In this document: positions 26,422 through 36,151 of the stretch, piece after piece
Position numbering within the stretch: the stretch's first letter is position 1
Layout of the letters: every line of letters begins with the position of its first letter
Source: an uncultured Thiotrichales bacterium
Lineage (GTDB): Bacteria; Pseudomonadota; Gammaproteobacteria; CAIRSR01
DNA: 53,888 nucleotides
Direction of reading: 5' to 3'
Assembly (NCBI GenBank): GCA_903881315.1
Contig: CAIRSR010000028.1
Coordinates: forward strand, 1-53,888
Made by a program: the position numbers and the translations under genes
The notes under the pieces: model-generated
What the model was told of the DNA's origin: nothing
The model's input: the letters and a program-made list of their open reading frames with translations, nothing else
Database searches by the model: none

Positions 26422-26739
26422 ATGCAAAACCTATATAACACCGAGACACTACTCGTAGTCGGTTTCTTTGTCCTGTGTGCGTGTGTCGTATTCATGGTGG
26501 GGTTGTGCCTCAAGAACGGGTGCCTGTGCCGCTTACACCCCAAAGGATGCAACACGGACGCCACCGAGCCAAACCTCGCGGCGCGCCTACAGCGGGCTTC
26601 TCCTGCGAGCACCCCGTCGCAGCAATCGGTCAGTAAAAAACCGTCACCTACCATCTGGATTGATCGATCCCTCCAAGAAGAGAGGCCAGCGGCCTTCCCA
26701 CGCCAGAGCACAGACACAGACTCACCCAAACCACACTAA
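26422..26739 (+). CDS. Small membrane protein, unknown
   Basis: A possible 105-residue protein with one transmembrane helix (about 10-30) followed by a short Cys-rich segment (four Cys within about 17 residues) and a Ser/Pro/Gln-rich soluble tail. I do not recognise a family. The ATG at 26422 places the helix at the N-terminus; the frame opens earlier at 26332 with no better start. No strong ribosome binding site is seen. It sits between convergent yggX and xerC and could also be non-coding. Confidence 0.4.
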   Translation: MQNLYNTETLLVVGFFVLCACVVFMVGLCLKNGCLCRLHPKGCNTDATEPNLAARLQRASPASTPSQQSVSKKPSPTIWIDRSLQEERPAAFPRQSTDTDSPKPH

Positions 26740-26801
26740 AACAGGTTCGTGTACAAGCAGGCTGCAGACTGCTACCCTAGTCCTAGATTGGTCTCTGGTG
26801 C

Positions 26802-27791
26802 CTACGTGCTCGAGTCCTCGCCCTTGTCACCCCGATGTGCGCGGGGATGGGCTGCGTCGTACACCTTGGCGAGATGCTGGAAATCAAGGCGGGTGTAGAT
26901 CTGCGTGGTAGCAATCGATTCATGGCCGAGTAATTCTTGCACCGCCCGCAGATCGCCACTCGACTCGAGTAGGTGACTCGCAAAACAGTGACGCAGCAGG
27001 TGGGGATGGATGGGCGTCACCCCTTGCACCACAGCAGCCTCTCTGAGGTGGCGCTGCACGGTGCGCGGATTTACCCGCCGCCCGGACTTATGGACGAACA
27101 CAGCACTCTCGCTCGGCGCAGCAACCCCACGTCTCACCGCTAACCACGCTGTCAGCGCCTCCCGCGCTGGAGCACCAACCGGCACGATTCGGGTTTTAGA
27201 ACCCTTACCCGTAACCCGCACCGTACCATCAACCAGATCTAGGTCTTGGAGATCGAGGCTAACGAGTTCGGCAAGACGCAGGCCCGAGGAATAAAACAAC
27301 TCTAAGATGGCTCGATCGCAGAGGGTGGTGACGCTACTCCCCGGAAAGTCCATTAGCCGTGCCGTTTCATCGACATCCATCACCTTGGGTAGAAGTCGCC
27401 CTGCCTTGGGGGCAGAGATGCCTTGCGCCGGATTACCCTTGGTTTCACCCTCCCGCAACAACCAGCGATAAAAGGTGCGCAAACCAGACAGTTCCCGCTG
27501 GATACTGCGCCCACCCTGCCCATTCCGATGGCGGTAGGCGACATAGGAGCGCACCTGCGCGGTGGTCACCGCCGCCCAGTCCTTCACCCCCTGGACACGA
27601 CAAAAGGCGAGAAACAATTCGAGATCATGCCCATAGGCCGCGACCGTGTGCTCCGATACGCGCCGCTCGCTCCTAAGATGCTCTAGAAAGCGGCACAAAC
27701 GGTCTTGTTCGCTACCAATAGCATTACTCTTACGATCTGAACAAGAAAGCGGGGCAGAGGATTTTGTCCCGTCTTTCTTACGGTTAGTCAT
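26802..27791 (-). CDS. xerC: Tyrosine recombinase XerC
   Basis: A site-specific recombinase that resolves chromosome dimers at dif together with XerD. It has 329 residues; the first 30 are a variable extension. The SAM-like N-terminal domain (about 30-115) is followed by the catalytic domain with Arg in Gly-Leu-Arg-Leu-Ala-Glu-Leu, Lys in Gly-Lys-Gly-Ser-Lys-Thr-Arg, the His-Leu-Leu-Arg-His box near 265, a His in Leu-Leu-Gly-His-Glu-Ser and nucleophile Tyr in Gln-Ile-Tyr-Thr-Arg. XerC rather than an integrase is favoured by the Ser-Gly-Leu-Arg-Leu-Ala-Glu-Leu context and absence of phage genes. Its ATG overlaps the hisA stop. Confidence 0.88.
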   Translation of the reverse strand: MTNRKKDGTKSSAPLSCSDRKSNAIGSEQDRLCRFLEHLRSERRVSEHTVAAYGHDLELFLAFCRVQGVKDWAAVTTAQVRSYVAYRHRNGQGGRSIQRELSGLRTFYRWLLREGETKGNPAQGISAPKAGRLLPKVMDVDETARLMDFPGSSVTTLCDRAILELFYSSGLRLAELVSLDLQDLDLVDGTVRVTGKGSKTRIVPVGAPAREALTAWLAVRRGVAAPSESAVFVHKSGRRVNPRTVQRHLREAAVVQGVTPIHPHLLRHCFASHLLESSGDLRAVQELLGHESIATTQIYTRLDFQHLAKVYDAAHPRAHRGDKGEDSST

Positions 27792-28537
27792 GTCCGGTTG
27801 TTCGCGACAAGTTCGTCCGCAAGCTGCTGACCCAGGGCAAAATCAAGCGTACCCTCATAGATAGCGCGACCAGTAATCGCACCCAAGATCCCTTCATGGG
27901 CAACAGCGCATAACGCTCGAATATCTTCTAGGTTGGTAATACCCCCAGAGGCAATGATTGGGATCGAAAGCGACCGCGCCAGAGCCACGGTCGCATCGAC
28001 ATTTACCCCGCTCATCATCCCATCGCGGCTAATGTCTGTGTAGATAATTCCCGCTACGCCAACCTGCTCAAAGGCGTGGGCCAAATCGGTGATATTGTGC
28101 GAAGAAAGTTTAGCCCATCCCTCAATCGCCACCTTACCACCGCGTGCATCCAAACCCACCAAGATCTGACCAGGAAAATCTTTGCAGGAGGCTTCCACAA
28201 ATTCGGGGTTGGTTACTGCTTTGGTGCCCAAGATGACATAACGAACCCCCATGGCCAGATAATTGGCAATGGTTTCGGTATCGCGAATCCCCCCTCCGAC
28301 CTGAATGGGTAGATCGGGGTGATTCCGCACAATGTCAGCGACAACCCCCGCATTGACGGGTTGACCCGCAAACGCCCCATCCAGATCGACCAGATGTAAT
28401 CGGCGCGCACCCGCCTCTACCCAACGCCGCGCCACGGTGCGCGGGTCGTCCGAAAAAATAGTCTCTTCCTCCATGCGTCCTTGACGAAGCCGCACACATT
28501 TTCCATTCTTGAGATCAATCGCCGGGATCAACAACAT
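27788..28537 (-). CDS. hisA: ProFAR isomerase
   Basis: 1-(5-phosphoribosyl)-5-[(5-phosphoribosylamino)methylideneamino]imidazole-4-carboxamide isomerase, fourth step of histidine synthesis. It has 249 residues as a TIM barrel. Catalytic Asp8 lies in Pro-Ala-Ile-Asp-Leu, and the second catalytic Asp lies in Gly-Leu-Asp-Ala-Arg-Gly-Gly. Phosphate-binding segments Gly-Gly-Gly-Ile-Arg and Ala-Ser-Gly-Gly-Ile are present. The ATG at 28537 follows GAGAGGAAG by five bases; an in-frame TTG one codon earlier is less likely. The stop overlaps the xerC start. Confidence 0.95.
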   Translation of the reverse strand: MLLIPAIDLKNGKCVRLRQGRMEEETIFSDDPRTVARRWVEAGARRLHLVDLDGAFAGQPVNAGVVADIVRNHPDLPIQVGGGIRDTETIANYLAMGVRYVILGTKAVTNPEFVEASCKDFPGQILVGLDARGGKVAIEGWAKLSSHNITDLAHAFEQVGVAGIIYTDISRDGMMSGVNVDATVALARSLSIPIIASGGITNLEDIRALCAVAHEGILGAITGRAIYEGTLDFALGQQLADELVANNRT

Positions 28538-28578
28538 CAATTCTTCCTCTCAAGTAACCGTTACTCAGTCACGCAACC

Positions 28579-29226
28579 TTACGGACACTCACCATTCCAA
28601 GTCATAAAATTGGTGAGCAGGGTAAGGCCCGCACGCTGGCTTTTTTCGGGGTGAAACTGAACAGCGAAAAGATTTCCTCGCGCCACCGCACAGGCAAACG
28701 GCGCATTGTACGAGGTAGTCGCCGCAACAAGACCGAGATCAGCCGGTTGCGCATAGTAACTGTGCACAAAATAAAATCGGCTGTCTGGTGGAATACCATG
28801 CCAAAGCGGGTGAACTCGCTGAGGTTGGACATGATTCCAACCCATGTGAGGAATCTTTAGCGGAGGATTATCGCCATCAAGAGAACTCGCAGAGAAACGC
28901 ACCACCCGCCCAGGCAATATCCCCAAGGCTTGCGTACCGCCATTCTCGTCGCTAAAATCGAATAAGGCCTGCATTCCCAAACAAATGCCAAGAAACGGCC
29001 GATCCGCCGCACAGGCCCTAATCGCCGCAGTTAGCCCGCGAGTACTCAGCTCAGCAATACAATCATGGATAGCACCCACACCGGGGAATATCACCCGGTC
29101 GGCCTCCAGGATCTGCTGCGGGTCACTGGTAACCAAAACTCTTGCATCTGGCGCAACACACTCTAGCGCCTTAGACACCGAGCGCAGATTCCCCATACCA
29201 TAATCTACGATGGCAACTGAATTCAT
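28579..29226 (-). CDS. hisH: Imidazole glycerol phosphate synthase glutaminase HisH
   Basis: The glutaminase subunit that supplies ammonia to HisF. It has 215 residues. The class I amidotransferase nucleophile Cys lies in Gly-Ile-Cys-Leu-Gly-Met-Gln near 82-88, and His-Pro-Glu in Gln-Phe-His-Pro-Glu-Lys-Ser near 192 completes the triad. The N-terminal Asp-Tyr-Gly-Met-Gly-Asn-Leu-Arg-Ser-Val is diagnostic. hisA follows after about 40 bases. hisB, normally upstream, and hisF, normally downstream, are absent here, so the his genes are split in this genome. Confidence 0.95.
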   Translation of the reverse strand: MNSVAIVDYGMGNLRSVSKALECVAPDARVLVTSDPQQILEADRVIFPGVGAIHDCIAELSTRGLTAAIRACAADRPFLGICLGMQALFDFSDENGGTQALGILPGRVVRFSASSLDGDNPPLKIPHMGWNHVQPQRVHPLWHGIPPDSRFYFVHSYYAQPADLGLVAATTSYNAPFACAVARGNLFAVQFHPEKSQRAGLTLLTNFMTWNGECP

Positions 29227-29410
29227 AACTCTATTGATAACAACCCATGCGGTTTATCTCCGGCCAACCATTCTGTTGACAACATCGATACAGCCAACTG
29301 GTAGCCACCCAAGCGCTTCTACACCTTCACCAACCCTCTGAATCGGGAAACTCACTATTCTACCGCATCCCGACAGACAAACCAAACAGAACACTCCTTA
29401 CCCGCAAGGA

Positions 29411-30295
29411 TCACCCAGCAGTCACCCCTTTAAGGCGCACAGTAACGCACGTTCCATTTTCAGAATACTTAACATTGTTACTACTAAGAATGCTGGCAAG
29501 CGCGATACCCTTGCCATGAATATCCAGCATCCTCATCGGATCGATCGCGGTATATTTTGCCCAATCAAAACCAGCACCCTGATCCTTGATGGTAACAACA
29601 ATCTCATCACGTTTTTCTACCGTGGCAACCACTATGCGGTCTTTATACTCTGGGAGCATCAGCCTACGCTCAACCTCTTCCGCCCAGCTACCACCAGCCA
29701 GCAGTTTCGTCTTCTCGCTGTAGGTAATGCCAAGATTACCGTGCTCTATCGCATTGATAAATAGCTCGGTGATAACCGTCAACGCAATATTGCTATCCTC
29801 ACAAATGGATGCCACGTATTGCGTTACCAATTCACCATCTTTGAATGTCCTAAACTGGAACACGCCTTCACTTAGTAGCTCAAGGCATCGACTCTTTTCG
29901 ACAACCTTGACCAGATCCTTGTACAGATCATAATCGCTAATTGCTGATCGAACAACAGCGAGCAATTCCTCTTTGGTGTAGGGCTTTTTTAGGTAGTAGC
30001 GCGCCCCCGCCGCAAGCCCCTCGATCACATCGCGCGTGGTCACCCGCGCCGTTTGGAATATCACCGGCACATGAGTCAGAGCGGGGATTTTACGAATCTC
30101 CTCTAGAACCTTCATGCCATCCATGCGTGGCATCATGCGATCAAGCAGAATACAGGAGGGCACCAGGCTCTCAAGTTGCTTAAGCGCAGTATCGCCATCA
30201 TCGGCCATCACCACCGTATAACCTTGTCTGGACAAATGAATGTCAAGAATCTCTAGGTTATCCTTTTGGTCATCAATCACCAATACAGTATCCAT
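29411..30295 (-). CDS. Response regulator with RsbW-like ATPase output
   Basis: A 294-residue receiver fused to an anti-sigma-kinase-type ATPase. The receiver (1-120) has acidic Asp8-Asp9, phosphoacceptor Asp52, Thr82 and Lys104. The C-terminal HATPase_c_2 domain (about 140-290) has the N box with Asn181 in Leu-Phe-Ile-Asn-Ala-Ile-Glu-His-Gly, the G1 box Asp238-Gln-Gly-Ala-Gly-Phe and a Gly-Lys-Gly-Ile-Ala-Leu G2 segment at 261, so ATP binding is likely. Such domains phosphorylate an anti-sigma-factor antagonist; no antagonist, PP2C phosphatase or sigma factor is adjacent. GAGGT five bases upstream favours the ATG at 30295 over the one at 30307 that overlaps the upstream stop. It is the last gene of a four-gene operon. 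Confidence 0.85.
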   Translation of the reverse strand: MDTVLVIDDQKDNLEILDIHLSRQGYTVVMADDGDTALKQLESLVPSCILLDRMMPRMDGMKVLEEIRKIPALTHVPVIFQTARVTTRDVIEGLAAGARYYLKKPYTKEELLAVVRSAISDYDLYKDLVKVVEKSRCLELLSEGVFQFRTFKDGELVTQYVASICEDSNIALTVITELFINAIEHGNLGITYSEKTKLLAGGSWAEEVERRLMLPEYKDRIVVATVEKRDEIVVTIKDQGAGFDWAKYTAIDPMRMLDIHGKGIALASILSSNNVKYSENGTCVTVRLKGVTAG

Positions 30296-30303
30296 GACAG
30301 ACC

Positions 30304-31368
30304 TCATTCTTGGAATTGCTGGTAGGTTTCCGTAATCTCTGGCAAAGCCTTCTCAAACGCAGCAACCACGGCTGGTGAGAAATGTTTACCCACTTGCTTC
30401 TGGATAAAGACAAAGGCATCATCGAATGCCCAGGCCTTTTTATACGGTCGCGTCGAGGTCAGGGCATCGAATACGTCCGCAATGGCAATAATCTGCCCCG
30501 AGATGGGTATCTCTTGGCCACACAAACCCGCCGGATAACCACTACCATCCCAGCGCTCATGGTGGGTGAGGGCAATCTCTGCGGCAGCTTGGATGAGTCC
30601 GACACTCGACCCACCGAGAATCTTGCCACCGATGGTGGGGTGCGTCTTCATTATCAACCACTCGGCATCGGTTAATGGCCCAGGCTTAAGAAGTATCGCA
30701 TCTGGGATGCCGATCTTACCTACATCGTGCATAGGGGCGGCATGCAAGATGAGATTCACCGTACGCTTAGGTAATTGTAAGGCAGTGGCGACAGCCTGTG
30801 AATAGTGCGACATACGGACGACATGCAAACCGGTCTCATTGTCCCTAAACTCAGATGCGCGGCTCAATCGCCTGATTATTTCAGATTGGGCCTGCTCTAA
30901 TTCTATCGTCCTATCGGAGGCAATCTCTTCGAAAAATTGGGCCTTAGTCGCTAACAACTTCTGGTTAATACTGGTCACCAACAGCCTGCGCAACCGTGCA
31001 ACCAATTCCTTTTCCTTGAAGGGTTTCGTGATAAATTCCGTAGCGCCCAAATCAAACGCCCGCATACAGGTTTCTTGATCATTCATCCCGGTTACAATAA
31101 AGACCGATATTCCCAGATTATATTTTCTAAGTTCCTCTAGAAAGACGAAGCCATGCATCTTTGGCATCAACAGATCGAGCAAGATCACCTTAAACTCATC
31201 GGTTATCACCCGCGATAATGCACGGACAGCATTCTGCTCAACAGTGACTGAGGTAAAGCCATTCCTGCTCAGCATTTCTTGCGTAATCTCAATACTATCG
31301 GGATTATCATCGACCACCAGAATGGAGGAGGATAATATCTGCTCATCACTACTCTGTTTAGACAGCAT
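30304..31368 (-). CDS. Response regulator with HD-GYP phosphodiesterase
   Basis: A 354-residue RpfG-like protein. The receiver (about 14-130) has Asp20-Asp21, phosphoacceptor Asp65, Thr93 and Lys115. A helical linker (140-175) leads to an HD-GYP domain with His214-Asp215, Lys218, His269-His270 and intact Gly277-Tyr-Pro279, so phosphorylation-controlled c-di-GMP hydrolysis is expected. The ATG at 31368 has a G-rich site upstream and starts close to the receiver; an in-frame start lies at 31401. The stop overlaps the next frame at ATGA. It is cotranscribed with two kinase-like genes that may phosphorylate it. Confidence 0.9.
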   Translation of the reverse strand: MLSKQSSDEQILSSSILVVDDNPDSIEITQEMLSRNGFTSVTVEQNAVRALSRVITDEFKVILLDLLMPKMHGFVFLEELRKYNLGISVFIVTGMNDQETCMRAFDLGATEFITKPFKEKELVARLRRLLVTSINQKLLATKAQFFEEIASDRTIELEQAQSEIIRRLSRASEFRDNETGLHVVRMSHYSQAVATALQLPKRTVNLILHAAPMHDVGKIGIPDAILLKPGPLTDAEWLIMKTHPTIGGKILGGSSVGLIQAAAEIALTHHERWDGSGYPAGLCGQEIPISGQIIAIADVFDALTSTRPYKKAWAFDDAFVFIQKQVGKHFSPAVVAAFEKALPEITETYQQFQE

Positions 31369-31443
31369 GCAAGCCCCCCATCGAACAGACGAAGTTTTCA
31401 CTGACGCACGTCACCTTATTATCGCGTCGGCACCCAGCATTTC

Positions 31444-32409
31444 TTAGCGCAACTGAACCGTAAATGATCGATCTGAGGATCGCAGCTCGCCACCACTCGC
31501 AGACAAAAGCTTACGCATGATCAGCATCCAGTAGGGGTCTATTTCCCTAAAGACAGACTCGCTGACAATCTTAATCTCAACACCACTTGCAACCTCGCGC
31601 ACTGTTACCATAATCTTCTGCGTCGATTGAATTGCGTTATACAGTAGCTCTTTAAAAGCCAAGCGGAGGCTGCTTTTACAAGAGAAGTCTGCGCCACTCT
31701 CAATCGACAACGCTATCTTTCCCTCAAAGACACCAAGCAAACTAGTGAGAATATCACGAACTGTGTCATTATCCTCTATGGACTCTCCCGTCTCCACCGC
31801 AGAGATCTGCATAAAATGTTCAACCAAGGCCATGGTCGCTTTTACGGCCATTACCGATTTCTCATACCACTTATGTACTTGTTCTGATTGAACAGTTACC
31901 AACTCTTCCCCAAGCACACCTAGAAAAGACAGGGCATGATGAATGGGCGTTCTCAGCTCATGATTAAAATAAGACAACATCATTCTGCTAAATTCATTAC
32001 TATGCCTCTCGACTAGCAGGCTCGATTCTGCCTCGCGCATCAACCTTTCTGATTCTATTGCTCGCAAGGCACGGGTGACCACCAACTCTAGATAGTCAGG
32101 ATCGAATGGCTTTGATACAAAATCAGTAGCGCCTAATCTAAAGCAGCGCACCGACAACGCCTGCGACATATCAGAGGTTACGATAATAATTGGCACGCTC
32201 GGATTAGTATTTCTTATTCCTTCTAGCACTCGCAGGCCAGAGTTGCCATTTAGATTCATGTCCAACAACACCACATCCGGCTCCTCTGCCAGGAATGCGC
32301 AGATCCCTCCCTCTACGTCATCCGCCTCTCTCACCGCAAAGTGCGGAAAGACGGCCTTGATCAACGCACGGATATACCTATCGTCATCAATTATCAACAG
32401 GGATGTCAT
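31444..32409 (-). CDS. Receiver-histidine kinase-like protein with degraded ATPase domain
   Basis: A 321-residue protein with an N-terminal receiver (Asp8-Asp9, phosphoacceptor Asp50, Thr79, Lys100), then a HisKA dimerisation helix with His150 in Asn-His-Glu-Leu-Arg-Thr-Pro. The ATPase domain that follows has a recognisable N-box helix (Leu-Leu-Tyr-Asn-Ala-Ile-Gln near 237-243), but no Asp-Xaa-Gly-Xaa-Gly G1 box and no glycine-rich G2 lid, and ends early. It may act as a phosphotransfer or phosphatase partner rather than as a kinase. The ten-base gap to the upstream kinase indicates cotranscription. It could be a decaying hybrid kinase, but the frame is intact and the receiver complete. Confidence 0.8.
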   Translation of the reverse strand: MTSLLIIDDDRYIRALIKAVFPHFAVREADDVEGGICAFLAEEPDVVLLDMNLNGNSGLRVLEGIRNTNPSVPIIIVTSDMSQALSVRCFRLGATDFVSKPFDPDYLELVVTRALRAIESERLMREAESSLLVERHSNEFSRMMLSYFNHELRTPIHHALSFLGVLGEELVTVQSEQVHKWYEKSVMAVKATMALVEHFMQISAVETGESIEDNDTVRDILTSLLGVFEGKIALSIESGADFSCKSSLRLAFKELLYNAIQSTQKIMVTVREVASGVEIKIVSESVFREIDPYWMLIMRKLLSASGGELRSSDRSFTVQLR

Positions 32410-32418
32410 GATGATACC

Positions 32419-33690
32419 TTACTTGCCCTCAGGCAGTCTCAAGAAGAACGTAGAGCCATTCTTACCGTCACTTTCCGCCCACAACTTCCCCCCGTGTTGC
32501 ATCACATGCGCATGGCTAATGGTCAGTCCTAAACCGGATCCCGCGCTGCCCCTCGTCCGCAAAGACTGGTAGTACCTATCAAAGATGCGCCCCAGATCCT
32601 TCTCGTCAATCCCTGGGCCATTGTCTATTATTGAAAGCTCTAAGGGCCTTTCGGTTAATCTGACGACAATCTCTGCATTCTCCGGACTAAATTTAATTGC
32701 ATTACTCACCAGATTACGAATCACCTGCGCAATCTTTGATTTATCTAATAAACAGTCAAACTTTGTTCCGATGATATCATAGCGGACACTAACCCCCTTA
32801 CAGATAAGGGTTCCCTCGAGACCACTCACCACCTCCATAGTAATGGTGCGCAGATCTTCTCTCTGAAATTTCAGAGCGGCCTGTTCATTCTCAAGCTTGG
32901 CAGGCTCCAGTAACTCGTTTAATAACCCAAGGTGGGTGGCATTATTTCGGTAACTCTTAATAAGCCAGCGCGGCACCTTTCTCAACCGCGCTGACAACGC
33001 CACGAATGGATCGCGTTCTTGGCGCAGGTTCTCGATCCAGGAATGAAAATGGAGATCCATACTCTCATCGCTAATGCTCGCCACTTCTGATTCGTTGATA
33101 CCAAATGCCTCGATCGCGAATAACAAAAATCCTCCTATGGAATGAACCGGTGTGCGCAGCTCATGGCTAACATTCGCCAGGTAATCCGCCTGATCCTGGC
33201 TGGTCTTCTCCGTTTTTAGAATTTCTACCTGGGCACTAGCGTGCTCTTGCTGATGCTTCCAATTGCGGTACGCACAATATACTGTTTGCAGAATAAATAA
33301 TCGATCGATGGTGCGCTGCGTAAGGAGCCACTGCCCATTTCTGCTCACACCTATATCGGTTAGCCTCCACTCGCAGTGGCGATCTGTGCAGAAAATGATC
33401 TGCAAGTGAGGATCTATCTCCCATAACCTGATAAAATCATTGGATGTTGCACCTTCATAACTATCCATGTCCGCAAAGACTATTGCGTAGGGCTCTGCTG
33501 ATTTCGCCAGACTAATCTCATCCGCAAGGGCACTGGCAAAAGAGATAAAGACCAACTCTATGCCCGATCGAAAGGGATCTCCCGCACACACGAACCTATC
33601 AGAATCAATTTCGTGACCGACATGAAATATCTCAGATATGCTTGCATCGTTACTGACAATCAGCATCTTATCCATAGGGCTCACGCTCAT
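32419..33690 (-). CDS. Sensor histidine kinase with N-terminal receiver-like domain
   Basis: A 423-residue cytoplasmic kinase heading the signalling operon. The N-terminal domain (about 8-145) is receiver-like: it keeps a phosphoacceptor candidate Asp74 in Phe-Ala-Asp-Met but has Asn14-Asp15 in place of the usual acidic pair. HisKA follows with His176 in Ser-His-Glu-Leu-Arg-Thr-Pro and an unusually long, acidic dimerisation region (about 190-260). The HATPase domain is complete, with N box Asn-Leu-Val-Ser-Asn-Ala, G1 box Asp-Asn-Gly-Pro-Gly-Ile-Asp and G2 lid Gly-Ser-Gly-Leu-Gly-Leu. It is the only evident active kinase for the three downstream receivers. The start could be the ATG at 33690 or the one at 33675. 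Confidence 0.85.
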   Translation of the reverse strand: MSVSPMDKMLIVSNDASISEIFHVGHEIDSDRFVCAGDPFRSGIELVFISFASALADEISLAKSAEPYAIVFADMDSYEGATSNDFIRLWEIDPHLQIIFCTDRHCEWRLTDIGVSRNGQWLLTQRTIDRLFILQTVYCAYRNWKHQQEHASAQVEILKTEKTSQDQADYLANVSHELRTPVHSIGGFLLFAIEAFGINESEVASISDESMDLHFHSWIENLRQERDPFVALSARLRKVPRWLIKSYRNNATHLGLLNELLEPAKLENEQAALKFQREDLRTITMEVVSGLEGTLICKGVSVRYDIIGTKFDCLLDKSKIAQVIRNLVSNAIKFSPENAEIVVRLTERPLELSIIDNGPGIDEKDLGRIFDRYYQSLRTRGSAGSGLGLTISHAHVMQHGGKLWAESDGKNGSTFFLRLPEGK

Positions 33691-33932
33691 TATAGTAAGG
33701 CGTCACAGCGACAGGACGGCAAGAGAATCCCTTACAGCACAGAATCCGCGCTGGCTACTCCTGCGCACCTCCACGCGCCAGAGGATCACTCCAATCAGCA
33801 ACCGCCTCCGCAACCACACTATCGAGGAGCGAAGCCATAGTCTCTGGCTACGACCCCACCTGCCCGGCAGTCTAACACTTTCCTCCATTCAGTACGTCAA
33901 CACCCCCTACTTTTCGAGAAAACCGGACGTAT

Positions 33933-34715
33933 TTATTGCTGACCTGCCAAAACTGCGTCGATCTTTGCCAGAAATTCCGCCAATATCGACAAGACCTCAG
34001 CCTGATGAGTCAAGAAGGGTAGATGGCCCGCCCCGGACAAGCCGTGTACCCGCCAATCTGGCCGCAACCGCAAGAGATGCGCCGACAGCTCAATCGGCAC
34101 CAGGGTATCGCGTTCACCAAGCAGCACCAGCGTCGGGCAATGCACCGCACGGAGACACACCCGCAGATCAGCCGACCGCAGTAGCGAAAGCCCCTCCGCC
34201 AACGCAACCGGATCCGGCGGCAGGTTAAACATCAGCGTCCGCAAACGACGCACATCCTCTCCCGCCACCGAGCGCGCCTGGATCGCCAGAAAACGGGTGA
34301 GCGTCATGCGCCAGTTAAGGTTCAGGCCATCACCAAACTCAGCCAAGAGGGCAGGATCCATTGCGCACGGCCAGTCTGGCTCACGCACAAAACGTGGCGA
34401 TGCCGCTATCATCACCAGCGCCCGTACTCCGACCAAAGCCGCCCTGGCCAGCGCCACCATGCCGCCGAGTGACCAGCCCACCCATACCGCCCCGACCGGC
34501 ACCACCTCCTGTACCGCCATTGCCACAGCGTCTATACTCATCGGAGTGCCGAGGGGGGGGCTCTGCCCATGACCAGGGAGATCCACGACATGAACCCGAT
34601 GCCCCCAATCCACCAAGGTCTCGGCAAAGGCATCCCATATTGCACCGTGGAACCCCCAACCGTGCAGCAACACAACGTCGGAACCGGCACCGAAAGAGCG
34701 CACAAACAATGTCAT
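33933..34715 (-). CDS. bioH: Pimeloyl-ACP methyl ester carboxylesterase BioH
   Basis: Hydrolyses pimeloyl-ACP methyl ester to end the pimelate-forming stage of biotin synthesis. It is an alpha/beta hydrolase of 260 residues. The nucleophile Ser82 lies in Gly-Trp-Ser-Leu-Gly-Gly, the same number as in E. coli BioH; the Asp lies in Gly-Glu-Arg-Asp-Thr-Leu-Val-Pro near 206 and the His in Gly-Ala-Gly-His-Leu-Pro-Phe near 235. The oxyanion-region Leu-His-Gly-Trp-Gly is at 17-21. No bioC, bioF or other biotin gene is adjacent. A related promiscuous esterase is possible, but the motif context is typical of BioH. Confidence 0.88.
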   Translation of the reverse strand: MTLFVRSFGAGSDVVLLHGWGFHGAIWDAFAETLVDWGHRVHVVDLPGHGQSPPLGTPMSIDAVAMAVQEVVPVGAVWVGWSLGGMVALARAALVGVRALVMIAASPRFVREPDWPCAMDPALLAEFGDGLNLNWRMTLTRFLAIQARSVAGEDVRRLRTLMFNLPPDPVALAEGLSLLRSADLRVCLRAVHCPTLVLLGERDTLVPIELSAHLLRLRPDWRVHGLSGAGHLPFLTHQAEVLSILAEFLAKIDAVLAGQQ

Positions 34716-34933
34716 CGAGGTAGCGTAACCTTAACGTGGCGTAGCGAATGGGATTCTGTCTATCCTGCGCGAACCCTTGAAAATCGCACAAGCAGCCCCC
34801 AATCTTACAGGATCCGCCCCAACCTTAAGAGCCCCATCGTTGAGTGCGAAAGAAGCGTGGGGCTTTTGGGAGGGTTTGGCTAAACCACCCCGCCCTACAC
34901 CGACATCTTTATCCTATTTGGAGATTTTCTGTT

Positions 34934-35188
34934 ATGCCTACCTACAATTACGCTTGCAATGCCTGTGGCCATCGCCTTGAGGCCGCACAAAAGATCGCCG
35001 ACGCCCCACTCACCGACTGCCCCGAGTGCCACCAGCCAACCCTGAAGAGGGTCATTTCCGCAACCGGCCTGGTCTTCAAGGGGGCGGGATGGAGTCGACC
35101 TACCTCCAAAGACTCCCATCGCCCGAAAGACGAAAGCCCAGCCCCTACCTGTGGCGGCGGTGGCTGCGCGTCCTGTCCGATGGAATGA
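34934..35188 (+). CDS. FmdB-type zinc ribbon protein
   Basis: An 84-residue member of the FmdB/CxxC_CxxC_SSSS regulatory family. The N-terminus Met-Pro-Thr-Tyr-Xaa-Tyr-Ala-Cys is diagnostic, with a zinc ribbon formed by Cys-Asn-Ala-Cys near 8-11 and Cys-Pro-Glu-Cys near 29-32. A Gly/Cys-rich tail ends the protein. Function is unclear in most bacteria; a regulatory role was proposed for FmdB of a methylotroph. GGAGA lies upstream of the ATG at 34934. argB follows after 69 bases. Confidence 0.85.
   Translation: MPTYNYACNACGHRLEAAQKIADAPLTDCPECHQPTLKRVISATGLVFKGAGWSRPTSKDSHRPKDESPAPTCGGGGCASCPME

Positions 35189-36151
<963 letters not shown>

Noticed and set aside
26802-27791. Tyrosine recombinase as phage or integron integrase
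   Set aside because: Sequence context is XerC-like, coupled to hisA, and no phage genes, cassettes or tRNA are nearby.
33638-34228. 196-codon plus-strand frame antisense to bioH and the kinase promoter region
   Set aside because: Overlaps the clear bioH gene; composition is biased and shows no family.
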